A stretch of DNA of 64,000 nucleotides, from the NCBI RefSeq assembly GCF_002005405.1, contig NZ_CP019728.1, positions 496,001 through 560,000 on the forward strand, written 5' to 3'. Below the pieces are notes generated by a model. The model ran no database searches. It saw nothing but the letters and a program-made list of their open reading frames with translations, and had not been told where the DNA came from. The stretch is from Jeotgalibaca dankookensis. GTDB lineage: Bacteria; Bacillota; Bacilli; Lactobacillales; Aerococcaceae. A program made the position numbers and the translations under genes. Within the stretch, counting starts at the first letter, position 1; each line of letters begins with the position of its first letter. Positions 29,814 through 38,703 of the stretch are shown piece by piece.

Positions 29814-30371
29814 ATGCGCGTTATTTCTGGAGAATATAAAGGAAGAAAATTAAAATCTACTGCTGGGGATAATACGCGTCCGACAGCAGATAAAGTAAAA
29901 GAATCGATTTTTAATATGATTGGTCCCTATTTCGATGATGGTGAATGTTTAGATTTATTTGCTGGTAGTGGTGGATTAGGAATTGAAGCCGTTTCACGCG
30001 GCATGAGTCATGCCATTTTATCAGAAAAAAATCGTCATGCCGTTCAAACAATTAAAGAGAACGTTACAATGACCAAAGAACCAGAACGTTTTACGATTTT
30101 AATGGGTGATTCTCGTAAAAATATGCTGAAACTAGCAAATAAAGAGCCGAAAATCATTTTTAAATTAGTTTTTATTGACCCTCCTTATCAAGCAGAAAAA
30201 ACAGCAGCGGATATTCAATTACTAATAGAAAATGGTTTAATTGACGATGAAACGGTATTAGTTTGTGAAATGGATAGTAAAAAAAGTTTACCAGAAGAAA
30301 TTGCTTATTATTATAAGCGTAAACGAGTAGAATATGGTGCTATTGCGGTCGAAATATTTGAAGCGAAGTAG
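29814..30371 (+). CDS. rsmD: 16S rRNA (guanine-966-N2) methyltransferase RsmD
   Basis: SAM-dependent methyltransferase of 185 residues acting on assembling 30S subunits. The N-terminal MRVISGEYKGRKL and RPTADKVKESIFNM are typical. The SAM motif is CLDLFAGSGGLGIEA and the catalytic motif is FIDPPY (N2-guanine class, D/NPPY). GGGAGG precedes the ATG. It lies next to coaD, a pairing very common in bacteria. Confidence 0.95.
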   Translation: MRVISGEYKGRKLKSTAGDNTRPTADKVKESIFNMIGPYFDDGECLDLFAGSGGLGIEAVSRGMSHAILSEKNRHAVQTIKENVTMTKEPERFTILMGDSRKNMLKLANKEPKIIFKLVFIDPPYQAEKTAADIQLLIENGLIDDETVLVCEMDSKKSLPEEIAYYYKRKRVEYGAIAVEIFEAK

Positions 30372-30387
30372 AAAGGTGACTATGCAT

Positions 30388-30882
30388 ATGAGTAAAAAAA
30401 TTGCTTTATTTCCGGGAAGCTTTGATCCTTTGACGAATGGACATGTGGATACAATTGTTAGAGGACAAAATATTTTTGATGAAATAGTTGTTGCGGTGTC
30501 AACTAACATTTCAAAAAAATCACTATTTACAGGAGAAGAACGGCTAGAATTAGCAAAAGAAGTTTTAAAAGATAGAGATAAAGTTCGAGTTATCGAACAT
30601 ACTGGTGGGCTGACTGTTGACATGGCTAGAGATTTAGGAGCTACAGGTATTCTACGCGGAGTACGTAATATAAAAGATTTTGAGTATGAAGAGAGTATTG
30701 CTATGATGAACCGTACCCAATATCCTGAGCTAGAAACCGTATTATTAGTGGCGTCCGCAAACTATCGGTTTTTAAGCTCAAGTTTAATTAAAGAAGTAGC
30801 TATGTTTGGTGGTGATATATCACAATTGGTGCCCCTAGCCGTAAATAAAGCAGTCCTAGATAAATACAAAAACAAGCAATAA
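30388..30882 (+). CDS. coaD: Pantetheine-phosphate adenylyltransferase
   Basis: Fourth step of coenzyme A synthesis: adenylates 4'-phosphopantetheine. The product is 164 residues. The nucleotidyltransferase motif GSFDPLTNGH is at residue 9 and the C-terminal motif SSSLIKEVAMFGGD matches the family ISSTxxRE region. ATG at 30388 gives eight bases from AAAGGTGA; the ATG at 30382 is too close and the longer frame from 30334 would overlap rsmD. A terminator follows. Confidence 0.95.
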   Translation: MSKKIALFPGSFDPLTNGHVDTIVRGQNIFDEIVVAVSTNISKKSLFTGEERLELAKEVLKDRDKVRVIEHTGGLTVDMARDLGATGILRGVRNIKDFEYEESIAMMNRTQYPELETVLLVASANYRFLSSSLIKEVAMFGGDISQLVPLAVNKAVLDKYKNKQ

Positions 30883-30885
30883 GCA

Positions 30886-30916
30886 AAGTGTGCCAATAAA
30901 ATGGCCACTTTTTTTG
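30886..30916 (+). terminator. Terminator after coaD
   Basis: AAGTG-T-GCCA pairs with TGGC-CACTT (one bulge) across loop ATAAAA, then a T run. Confidence 0.85.
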
Positions 30917-30969
30917 TTAAAAAAACGTTTTTTTGATTATTCTACGTATCTATATATAGGAGGGACCCT

Positions 30970-31608
30970 ATGAGTAGAGAAAAACGAATACCAACCCAAC
31001 TATTAGTTGGGGTAGGAATCATTCAACTAATAGCTATCTGTATATTATTGATTCTGGTCTTAAGCAGGGAAAGTAAAAAAGATGAAAATCTAACAGATGA
31101 ATTTTGGTTGGAATCTTCTATTGTAGCAATAGAAGATTCTGTTGTTGAGTCAACAAGCGTAGCTACTGTAGGATGGGTTGTTGATGTGAAGGGAGCAGTT
31201 GCTAATCCAGGTATATATGACGTTGAATCCGACATGCGTGTTCAACATGCCATCGATCTCGCAGGAGGATTTTTGAGCGAAGCAGAAACAAGTCAACTTA
31301 ACTTATCTCAAAAAATTACAGATCAGATGATGATTTATGTCCCTCTTAAAGGTGAATTAGTAGCAGAGTCAAGCAATATGACAGTTAATCCACTTGAAGA
31401 ACCAAGTGTTAAGAGGGTTAATATTAATAAAGCAACTGAAGTTGAGCTACAAGCATTACCTGGTATAGGAGAAAAGAAGGCAGCCCAGATTGTCGCTTTT
31501 AGAAATGAAAACGGATCTTATACTTTTATAGAAGATTTAATGAATGTAAATGGAATAGGTCAAAAAACATTTGATGGATTAAAAGATTTAATCACTATAT
31601 CAGACTAA
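30970..31608 (+). CDS. comEA: Competence protein ComEA (DNA receptor)
   Basis: Membrane-anchored DNA-binding protein of the transformation machinery, 212 residues. One N-terminal membrane segment (about 10-30) leads to an extracellular linker. A SLBB domain (about 70-125; VDVKGAVANPGIYDVESDMRV) and a double helix-hairpin-helix (about 145-212; VNINKATEVELQALPGIGEKKA and LMNVNGIGQKTFDGL) follow. AGGAGGG precedes the ATG. First gene of the comE locus. I see no clear competence sigma-factor box. Confidence 0.95.
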   Translation: MSREKRIPTQLLVGVGIIQLIAICILLILVLSRESKKDENLTDEFWLESSIVAIEDSVVESTSVATVGWVVDVKGAVANPGIYDVESDMRVQHAIDLAGGFLSEAETSQLNLSQKITDQMMIYVPLKGELVAESSNMTVNPLEEPSVKRVNINKATEVELQALPGIGEKKAAQIVAFRNENGSYTFIEDLMNVNGIGQKTFDGLKDLITISD

Positions 31609-31688
31609 TCTATGGTAGTTAAATTAGAAAAAATAGCTGGCATCGTTTCTTCTTTCGTGTATGATAATAAAAAAGGAGTGACGAAGAG

Positions 31689-32207
31689 ATGCAAAAAAGA
31701 ATACCTTGGGATCAATATTTCATGGCACAAGCAGTTCTATTGTCATTAAGAAGTACATGTACACGGCTAGAAGTGGGTGCTACCATCGTTAGAGATAAGC
31801 GAATTATCGCAGGTGGCTATAATGGTTCTGTATCTGGCGACGTTCATTGCATTGATGAAGGCTGTTATATGGTTAATGGTCACTGTTTAAGAACCATCCA
31901 CGCCGAAATGAACGCAATCCTCCAATGTGCAAAATTTGGTATTCCTACTGAAAATGCCGAAATTTACGTAACGCATTTTCCTTGTCTCCAGTGCCTAAAA
32001 ATGATTCTTCAAGCAGGCATAAAAAAGGTATACTATTTGAAAGATTATAATAATCATGAATACACATTGGCTTTGCTAGAAAGAATGGAAATACCTTATG
32101 AGCAAGTTGCATTAGATCCAGAATATTTTAAGACCTTAACTGAACTGCCTGCGATTTTATCGGAGGAAAAAAATGAAAGTAACTATACAGATTCTTCAGA
32201 GAAATAA
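31689..32207 (+). CDS. comEB: ComE operon protein 2, dCMP deaminase family
   Basis: Cytidine/deoxycytidylate deaminase family protein of 172 residues. The zinc site is complete: HAEMNAILQC (His and catalytic Glu) and PCLQCLKMI (two Cys). In B. subtilis ComEB is not strictly needed for DNA uptake, so the link to competence is mainly positional. AAGGAGTGACGAAGAG precedes the ATG. Its 3' end overlaps comEC by 35 bases. Confidence 0.93.
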   Translation: MQKRIPWDQYFMAQAVLLSLRSTCTRLEVGATIVRDKRIIAGGYNGSVSGDVHCIDEGCYMVNGHCLRTIHAEMNAILQCAKFGIPTENAEIYVTHFPCLQCLKMILQAGIKKVYYLKDYNNHEYTLALLERMEIPYEQVALDPEYFKTLTELPAILSEEKNESNYTDSSEK

Positions 32208-34503
32208 AGGTTATTATCTACTAGCTAGTCTAACGGCTACCGCTCTCATCTTACTCATTTTGCTTCCTAAAAATGCGTTTAGCTGGGGGTTTTTTTTATT
32301 CATGTGTGTGCGGGTGATCCAAATGAAATCCCCACCATTTACTTTTTTAGCAATTATAATTATTCTATTCACCTTAGGGGTGACATTGTTACACACACTA
32401 ACAAATCATTCCAAGCTAACAACAAATTCACATATAGAAGAGATTTATTTGAACCCGGTATCTTATCACGTTAATGGCGATTATCTATCGGGAGAAGGTG
32501 AAGTAAAGGGAGAGAAAGTTAGTTTCTATCATCGTATTGAAACAGTTGAGGAACAAGTCTATTGGCAAAATTTACTTGAACCCGTCTCGATTACAGCTCA
32601 ATTAAATTTGGATAAACCAGAAAAAGCTCGAAATCGTTATCAGTTTGACTACCAAAAATACTTATCCGAGAAAAGAATTTTTTGGACGGTAGAAATAAAA
32701 AAAATTACTAAAATAAATAAAGTTATTTCTATAAACGCCTATTTATCAAAAATCAAGCTAACAATTATTCATTTTTTCCATTCTAAATTACAAAACGGTA
32801 AAACACATGATTACATAATGGCCATGATTTTTAATCAAGCTGACTACGTAGACGCCAACAATATGGAGTTTTATCGTCAAATCGGTGTTATTCATTTATT
32901 TTCAATTTCTGGAATGCATGTTCACTTGCTTATCCAAGCTTTTCAATATCTGTTGCTTCGTCTGGGAGTGACACGCGAACGGACAAAGCCCATATTACTA
33001 ATCACAATTCTTTTGTATGGGTTTATAAGTGGTGGAAGTGTAGGCATATTTCGAGCAGTTCTGACGCATAGCCTATTATTAATTGCTGATATTTGTGAGG
33101 TAGATTTGGAAGTTAAGGATGTTTTTGCTTTTGTATTGCTTCTCTCTTTGTGGTTGAATCCCTATATCGTATTTAGCCTTGCTTTCCAGCTGAGCTACAC
33201 CTTATCAGGTTTGCTTTATATGCTTTCGGCACGTTTGGAACTATTAAAAATTTCGGTTTTTAGAAAAAGTGTTTTTTTGTCTTTTATTATGACGTGTACA
33301 GCGGGTATTTATTTAAGCTACCATTATTTTGAAATTGCCTGGTTAGGGGTGTGGGTTAATGTTTTATTTTCATTTTTATTTACAACGGTCTTATTTCCCA
33401 TATTTTGGGGTCTTTGTCTTCTGATACTTTTGCCATATTTCCAACTTATAAGTGCTCCAATTTTCTTATTAACAGACAAGTTACTCTTAGTAACCGAAAA
33501 CTTATCACAGTATTTAGCTAACAAAAATGGACTGATAGCCATTACGGGTCGTCCAATTTTTATCTTTTATATCTTATTATTAATCATTGTAATTCGTTTT
33601 TTAGTTGCTATTGAAGAAGAAAAACATATTCGAAGAATGACTCTTCTAACAATTTTTGCTTACGTCTGTTTTAGTTCTCTTCCTTACCTTAATCCAAATG
33701 GTCGTGTGATTATTTTAGATGTTGGTCAAGGAGATGCGATTTTAATTAAGACCCCCTTTCAAAAACAAACTATTCTAATTGATACTGGGGGTTATGTATC
33801 TTTCGATCAAGAAAAAGAGCCATGGCAAATACGGAATACTATGGACCACAATGGCAAAGAACTTGTGTCAGCAATAAAAGCAGAGGGAGTAAAAAGACTA
33901 GATGCAGTCTTTTTGACCCATGCTGATACTGATCATATGGGGAATATAGGTTATTTGATTAATAAATTTTCTGTTGAAACGGTTTATGTTCCAAGTGGGA
34001 TGGAAGAGGATACAGGTTTTATGACTGTTTATCGTAATTTACAGGAGAAACCGGCTCTGATTGCTTTAGTTGCCCCCCAAGTTGTTTCTCTAGCTGATTT
34101 ACATTTTAAGGTCTTATCTCCGCACACAAAAGGGCGTGCAGATAACAATTCGTCGTTAGTCTTGTTAACTAAAATAGCTGGCTTGAACTGGTTATTTACA
34201 GGAGATTTAGAAGAGTCAGGTGAGTTGAACTTAATTAATCGCTATTCGCAATTAAGAATTGATGTATTAAAAGTAGGACATCACGGAAGCAATTCTTCCA
34301 GCTCTGAGGAATTTTTAAATCACATCAACCCTAGAGTAGCCTTAATATCAGTAGGCCCTAATAACAGATATGGACATCCTCATGGTGACGTAATAGAGCG
34401 CTTAAGTAAAAAAAATATGAAAATTTATCGAACTGACAAACAAGGTGCCTTGCATTTTATTTATTCCAGTCGGAAAAAAATAATGCAAACTATGCTACAA
34501 TAA
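32173..34503 (+). CDS. comEC: DNA internalization channel protein ComEC/Rec2
   Basis: Polytopic membrane protein of 776 residues that carries single-stranded DNA across the membrane. It has a short N-terminal hydrophobic pair and an OB-like extracellular region (about 80-190). The Competence domain (about 210-490) has IGVIHLFSISGMHVHLL. The C-terminal metallo-beta-lactamase-like domain (about 510-770) has DVGQGDAILI, LTHADTDHMGN, DNNSSLVLL and KVGHHGSNSSS, suggesting an intact nuclease-type metal site. ATG at 32173 follows CGGAGG inside comEB. Full length, no frameshift. Confidence 0.95.
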   Translation: MKVTIQILQRNKGYYLLASLTATALILLILLPKNAFSWGFFLFMCVRVIQMKSPPFTFLAIIIILFTLGVTLLHTLTNHSKLTTNSHIEEIYLNPVSYHVNGDYLSGEGEVKGEKVSFYHRIETVEEQVYWQNLLEPVSITAQLNLDKPEKARNRYQFDYQKYLSEKRIFWTVEIKKITKINKVISINAYLSKIKLTIIHFFHSKLQNGKTHDYIMAMIFNQADYVDANNMEFYRQIGVIHLFSISGMHVHLLIQAFQYLLLRLGVTRERTKPILLITILLYGFISGGSVGIFRAVLTHSLLLIADICEVDLEVKDVFAFVLLLSLWLNPYIVFSLAFQLSYTLSGLLYMLSARLELLKISVFRKSVFLSFIMTCTAGIYLSYHYFEIAWLGVWVNVLFSFLFTTVLFPIFWGLCLLILLPYFQLISAPIFLLTDKLLLVTENLSQYLANKNGLIAITGRPIFIFYILLLIIVIRFLVAIEEEKHIRRMTLLTIFAYVCFSSLPYLNPNGRVIILDVGQGDAILIKTPFQKQTILIDTGGYVSFDQEKEPWQIRNTMDHNGKELVSAIKAEGVKRLDAVFLTHADTDHMGNIGYLINKFSVETVYVPSGMEEDTGFMTVYRNLQEKPALIALVAPQVVSLADLHFKVLSPHTKGRADNNSSLVLLTKIAGLNWLFTGDLEESGELNLINRYSQLRIDVLKVGHHGSNSSSSEEFLNHINPRVALISVGPNNRYGHPHGDVIERLSKKNMKIYRTDKQGALHFIYSSRKKIMQTMLQ

Positions 34504-34535
34504 ATAAAAGATTAAAATGATTGTGATGTGAAACT

Positions 34536-35558
34536 ATGAGTTATATGAATGAACTAACAAAAATAAAAAAGGGTGAATTTAGTCCTGTTTACTTATTTCT
34601 AGGGACAGAGTCCTTTTTTATTGAAGAAGCAAGAGCCGCCTTGCTTGGGAGCGCCATGCCGATTGAAGACCAAGAATTAAATGTCGGAATATATAATATG
34701 GAGGAAGTTCCTTTAGCCAATGCACTTGAAGACGCAGAATCAATGCCTTTTTTCGGCGACCGTCGTTTAGTTATGATCGATAATCCTTATTTTTTAACAG
34801 GTGAAAAAGCAAAAAGTCACTTGGAACATGATACAAGTTGGCTTGAAAACTATTTACAACAACCGTCTGAAACGACAATTTTAGCAATTTTTGCTCCCTA
34901 TGAAAAGATTGATAACCGTAAAAAAGTATCAAAGTTACTCAAAAATAAAGCTACAATGGTTGATGTTAAACCGCTGGAGCCAAGCGCTAGTCGGAATTAT
35001 TTAAGTCAACTAATTCGTAATGCAGGGTATCAAATGGAACGCCAAAGTGTGCAATTCTTTTTCGAACGAATCGATGATAACTTATCTCAAGGTGTACGTG
35101 AGTTAGAAAAATTATTTTTATCCGCGCGTGATGATAAAATTATTACCAAACAAATGGTAATTGATTTAGTTCCACGCAATTTGGAACAAAACATTTTTGA
35201 TATTGTTAATTTGGTTTTGAAAAAACAAGCTGATCAAGCGATTCAAATCTATCGTGACCTCTTATTACAAAAAGAGGAACCATTAAAAATTAATGCGATT
35301 CTCCTGAGCCAGTTTCGCCTCTTGCTACAAGTGAGGATACTAGCTAAAAAAGGCTATCAGCAACCTGATATGGCGAAACTTTTGCGTATTCACCCATACC
35401 GTGTAAAGTTAGCAAATCAACAAATTCGCACACTCGATGAGAAAGTACTAATGGAAGCTCATTTGGGGTTGGTTGAAATTGAAACTAAGATGAAGACAGG
35501 CGATGGTTTGAAAGAAATTCAATTTGAATTGTTCATGTTGAAATACGCTCAAGCTTGA
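34536..35558 (+). CDS. holA: DNA polymerase III delta subunit
   Basis: Clamp-loader subunit of 340 residues that opens the sliding clamp. The N-terminal KKGEFSPVYLFLGTESFFIEEA and the DAESMPFFGDRRLVMIDNPYF segment (clamp-interacting region) are typical of Firmicute HolA/YqeN. It follows comEC by 32 bases, the conserved comEC-holA-rpsT neighbourhood. The ribosome binding site (TTGTGATGTG) is weak; ATG at 34545 is a possible alternative. Confidence 0.93.
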   Translation: MSYMNELTKIKKGEFSPVYLFLGTESFFIEEARAALLGSAMPIEDQELNVGIYNMEEVPLANALEDAESMPFFGDRRLVMIDNPYFLTGEKAKSHLEHDTSWLENYLQQPSETTILAIFAPYEKIDNRKKVSKLLKNKATMVDVKPLEPSASRNYLSQLIRNAGYQMERQSVQFFFERIDDNLSQGVRELEKLFLSARDDKIITKQMVIDLVPRNLEQNIFDIVNLVLKKQADQAIQIYRDLLLQKEEPLKINAILLSQFRLLLQVRILAKKGYQQPDMAKLLRIHPYRVKLANQQIRTLDEKVLMEAHLGLVEIETKMKTGDGLKEIQFELFMLKYAQA

Positions 35559-35562
35559 GAAA

Positions 35563-35595
35563 TAAAAAAAGCAACCTTTATAGGCTGCTTTTTTA
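35563..35595. terminator. Bidirectional terminator between holA and rpsT
   Basis: AAAAGCAACCT pairs with AGGCTGCTTTT (one mismatch) over loop TTAT, with A and T runs on either side. Confidence 0.85.
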
Positions 35596-35602
35596 ATGTG
35601 CA

Positions 35603-35866
35603 TTATTTATTAAGTTTTTTAGCTAGACGTGATTTATCACGAGCTGCTTTGTTTGCGTGGATAAGTCCTTTAGAAGCGACTGAATCAATCGCTTTTTGAG
35701 CATCTAACAATAGAGCTTCGCTGTTTTCTGCACCTTCAGCTACTGCTGCTTCGTACTTTTTAATTTTAGTACGCATCGCGCTCTTTTGATTGTTATTCAA
35801 TAGGTTTGCTTTTTCACTCGTGCGAACACGTTTGATTGCTGAGTCAATATTTGGCATTGGGTTCAC
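35603..35866 (-). CDS. rpsT: 30S ribosomal protein S20
   Basis: Small-subunit protein of 87 residues, rich in Lys/Ala, binding 16S rRNA. It starts [18 protein letters not shown] after a two-residue extension (MNPMPNI...). The family normally begins MPN/MAN, so the true start may be the ATG at 35857 (84 residues), which is better placed after GAGGGG. Conserved [19 protein letters not shown] at the C-terminus. Monocistronic on the minus strand with a near-consensus promoter. Confidence 0.95.
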   Translation of the reverse strand: MNPMPNIDSAIKRVRTSEKANLLNNNQKSAMRTKIKKYEAAVAEGAENSEALLLDAQKAIDSVASKGLIHANKAARDKSRLAKKLNK

Positions 35867-35916
35867 CCCTCTTTCAGTATTTCTGTTTAGTCAGACATTT
35901 GTTGCCAACACGCCAT

Positions 35917-35945
35917 ATTATACAGAATTTTTAAACTTATTGCAA
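35917..35945 (-). promoter_or_regulatory. Promoter of rpsT
   Basis: On the minus strand: TTGCAA (35945-35940), a 17-base spacer and TATAAT (35922-35917). Confidence 0.7.
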
Positions 35946-35991
35946 TAAAGAATGAGAATCCTTTGAAAAAGTTTTGGAAGAGGCAGGATTC

Positions 35992-36020
35992 TTGGCGAAT
36001 GTACGTTCAAGTGATAGAAT
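35992..36020 (+). promoter_or_regulatory. Promoter of uvrB containing a LexA (SOS) box
   Basis: TTGGCG (35992-35997), a 17-base spacer and TAGAAT (36015-36020). CGAATGTACGTTCA (35996-36009) matches the Gram-positive LexA box CGAACRNRYGTTYG at 12 of 14 positions and covers the spacer. DNA damage induction of uvrB is expected. Confidence 0.75.
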
Positions 36021-36066
36021 AGAGAGAACATAAAAGTGTAGGCAAATATGAGGAGAATGCAAAAAA

Positions 36067-38058
36067 ATGATAGACCAATTTAAATTAGAATCACATTATC
36101 AGCCTAGTGGCGATCAACCAACCGCGATTAAACAATTGGTTAATGGACTAAATGAAGACAAAGAAGCACAAATTCTTCTAGGTGCAACTGGAACTGGTAA
36201 AACGTTCACCATTGCAAATGTTATCCAAGAGGTTAACAAACCGACACTTGTATTAGCGCATAATAAAACATTAGCGGGACAGTTATATAGTGAATTAAAA
36301 GAATTTTTTCCTAACAATGCAGTCGAATATTTTGTGAGTTACTATGATTATTATCAACCAGAAGCTTACGTCCCTTCAAGTGATACCTTTATTGAAAAGG
36401 AAGCGAGTGTTAACGACGAAATTGATAAACTCAGACATTCAGCAACCAGTTCATTAATTGAACGACGGGATGTTATTGTCGTTTCGTCAGTCTCTTGTAT
36501 TTATGGATTAGTCAATCCTGAAAACTATCGTGAACATGTCTTATCAATTCGAAAAGGTATGATTATGGAACGCAATGACTTACTGAGACAATTAGTTGAT
36601 ATGCAATTTGAAAGAAACGATATCGATTTCCAGCGTGGGCGATTCCGTGTTCGAGGCGACGTTGTTGAAATTTTCTTGGCTTCTCGAGACAGTGAAGCCA
36701 TCCGCGTGGAATTTTTTGGAGATGAAATTGAACGCATTCGTGAAATTGATGTTTTGACGGGTGAGATTAAAAATGATGTCGATCATTTTCCCATATTCCC
36801 TGCAACTCACTTTGTTGCTAACGAAAGTCAAACACTAAAGGCAGTCAGCTCGATTCGTTCCGAGTTAAAAGAACGTTTACCAGAACTACGTTCTGAAAAT
36901 AAATTATTAGAAGCACAAAGACTCGAACAACGGACAAATTATGATTTAGAGATGCTGATGGAAATGGGCTATTGTAACGGCATTGAAAACTACTCTAGAC
37001 ACATGGATGGCCGTAAACCAGGTGAATCCCCTTATACGTTAATTGACTTCTTTCCAGAGGATTTTTTGATTGTAGTAGATGAGTCACATATGACTATGCC
37101 GCAAATTCGTGGTATGTATAACGGTGACCGTGCGCGTAAGCAACAATTAATTGATTACGGGTTCCGTCTTCCTTCAGCTTTGGATAACCGTCCACTCAAA
37201 ATTGAAGAATTTGAAGAACACGTAAACCAAATTATTTATATCTCAGCAACACCTGGTCCTTACGAATATGAAAAAACAGATGAAGTTGCTCAGCAAATCA
37301 TTCGACCAACGGGATTACTCGATCCAATCATCGAAGTTAGACCGATAAAAGGTCAAATTGATGATTTGATTAGTGAAATTAATGCCCGTACAGAAAAGAA
37401 TGAACGTGTCTTTATTACGACCTTAACGAAAAAGATGTCTGAGGATTTAACTGACTATTTAAAAGAAGTAGGGATTAAAGTTAAATACCTCCATAGTGAT
37501 ATTAAAACACTGGAACGAACTGAAATATTACGCGATTTACGTTTAGGTGAGTTTGATGTCTTAATTGGTATTAACTTGTTACGTGAAGGCTTAGATGTTC
37601 CGGAAGTGTCACTTGTTGCGATTTTGGATGCCGATAAGGAAGGTTTTTTACGTAGTGAGCGTGCTTTAATTCAAACGATTGGACGTTCCGCTCGTAACGA
37701 ACATGGCCGAGTAATCATGTATGCAGAAAGAATTACTGACTCAATGCAAAAGGCTATCGATGAAACCAGCCGCCGTCGTTCGATTCAGCAAGCTTATAAC
37801 GAAAAACATGGTATTACTCCAAAAACAATTATTAAAGAAGTTCGCGGCTTGATATCAATTACGCACCCCGCAGACGATGTGGTTGAAACAGGCAGTACTT
37901 ATGAGATGTTCAAACAGATGACGATGGAACAAAGAAGAGTGTTACTCGATGAAATTGATCTAGAAATGCGACAAGCTGCTAAAGAATTAAACTTTGAAAA
38001 AGCTGCTGAGTTACGCGATATTGTTTTGGAACTAAAAGCAGAATATAAAGGATTATAA
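36067..38058 (+). CDS. uvrB: Excinuclease ABC subunit B
   Basis: Helicase-like subunit of nucleotide excision repair; receives the lesion from UvrA and recruits UvrC. The product is 663 residues. Walker A is [10 protein letters not shown] (residue ~39) and the beta-hairpin region is [20 protein letters not shown]-like VVDESHMT, helicase motif [11 protein letters not shown], and the C-terminal UVR motif ([23 protein letters not shown]) are all present. Its promoter carries an SOS box. uvrA is not adjacent in this window, unlike the uvrBA pair of many Firmicutes. Confidence 0.97.
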   Translation: MIDQFKLESHYQPSGDQPTAIKQLVNGLNEDKEAQILLGATGTGKTFTIANVIQEVNKPTLVLAHNKTLAGQLYSELKEFFPNNAVEYFVSYYDYYQPEAYVPSSDTFIEKEASVNDEIDKLRHSATSSLIERRDVIVVSSVSCIYGLVNPENYREHVLSIRKGMIMERNDLLRQLVDMQFERNDIDFQRGRFRVRGDVVEIFLASRDSEAIRVEFFGDEIERIREIDVLTGEIKNDVDHFPIFPATHFVANESQTLKAVSSIRSELKERLPELRSENKLLEAQRLEQRTNYDLEMLMEMGYCNGIENYSRHMDGRKPGESPYTLIDFFPEDFLIVVDESHMTMPQIRGMYNGDRARKQQLIDYGFRLPSALDNRPLKIEEFEEHVNQIIYISATPGPYEYEKTDEVAQQIIRPTGLLDPIIEVRPIKGQIDDLISEINARTEKNERVFITTLTKKMSEDLTDYLKEVGIKVKYLHSDIKTLERTEILRDLRLGEFDVLIGINLLREGLDVPEVSLVAILDADKEGFLRSERALIQTIGRSARNEHGRVIMYAERITDSMQKAIDETSRRRSIQQAYNEKHGITPKTIIKEVRGLISITHPADDVVETGSTYEMFKQMTMEQRRVLLDEIDLEMRQAAKELNFEKAAELRDIVLELKAEYKGL

Positions 38059-38187
38059 TTTCTCTTGCTTTTTATTATTGAGTGAGGTAATATTAATTTT
38101 GTCTAAATGACACAACCTTTTTCTTGGTTTTACGAATCACCAACGTATTACTCAGAATAAGGCAATCTAATAGAAGAGGTGAAAAGA

Positions 38188-38457
38188 ATGGCAATTTCAA
38201 AAGAACGTAAAAATGAAATTATCAAAGCATATGCTATTCATGAAGGAGATACTGGTTCTCCAGAAGTGCAAATTGCTGTATTAACTGAAGAAATCAATCA
38301 CTTGAACGAACATGCACGTGTACATAAAAAAGACCACCATTCATACCGTGGTTTGATGAAAAAAGTTGGACACCGTCGTAACTTGTTAGCATACTTGCGT
38401 AACAAAGACGTTCCACGTTACCGTGAACTAATCCAACGATTAGGTCTACGTCGTTAA
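38188..38457 (+). CDS. rpsO: 30S ribosomal protein S15
   Basis: Primary binder of the central 16S rRNA domain, 89 residues, the universal length. Conserved [19 protein letters not shown] and [13 protein letters not shown] at 38188 is chosen over the upstream in-frame GTG (38179), which lies within the ribosome binding site AAGAGGTGA. It is followed by a terminator and then pnp; rpsO-pnp adjacency is common in bacteria, but here pnp has its own -10 element. Confidence 0.97.
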   Translation: MAISKERKNEIIKAYAIHEGDTGSPEVQIAVLTEEINHLNEHARVHKKDHHSYRGLMKKVGHRRNLLAYLRNKDVPRYRELIQRLGLRR

Positions 38458-38467
38458 TATAACGTTT

Positions 38468-38500
38468 AAAATGAACTCTCGTCTGGGAGTTCATTTTTTT
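38468..38500 (+). terminator. Terminator after rpsO
   Basis: AATGAACTC pairs with GAGTTCATT across an eight-base loop, then seven T residues. Confidence 0.9.
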
Positions 38501-38578
38501 GTATATATAAAGCGGAATAATTAACAGAACAAAAGAAAAGAATCTGATGTTTTAGTGTTAAAGAACTATATTTTAAGC

Positions 38579-38584
38579 TATAAT
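38579..38584 (+). promoter_or_regulatory. -10 element of the pnp promoter
   Basis: TATAAT, 120 bases before the pnp ATG; the -35 (TGTTAA at 17 bases) is poor. It would start a leader of about 113 bases. Confidence 0.5.
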
Positions 38585-38608
38585 AAATAATGTCTCCCTG
38601 TGCTTGGC

Positions 38609-38665
38609 ACTACTTTACAAACGTGAGGTCACTCATTCGTGAAGACTTGACTTTTGTTAAGTAGT
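38609..38665 (+). promoter_or_regulatory. Long stem-loop in the pnp leader
   Basis: ACTACTTTACAAA (38609-38621) pairs with TTTGTTAAGTAGT (38653-38665) with one mismatch. The stem continues with GTGAGGTC (38623-38630) against GACTTGAC (38644-38651), leaving a 13-base loop. In E. coli a comparable pnp leader stem is cut by RNase III for PNPase autoregulation; the same role here is inference. Confidence 0.65.
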
Positions 38666-38703
38666 CAGCAATTAGGGAAGAACAATTAAAGGAGAATAGT
38701 GGA

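Noticed and set aside
30940-30952. Competence sigma box (TACGAATA-like) before comEA
   Set aside because: Only TACGTATC is present, two mismatches from the known box, and spacing cannot be supported.
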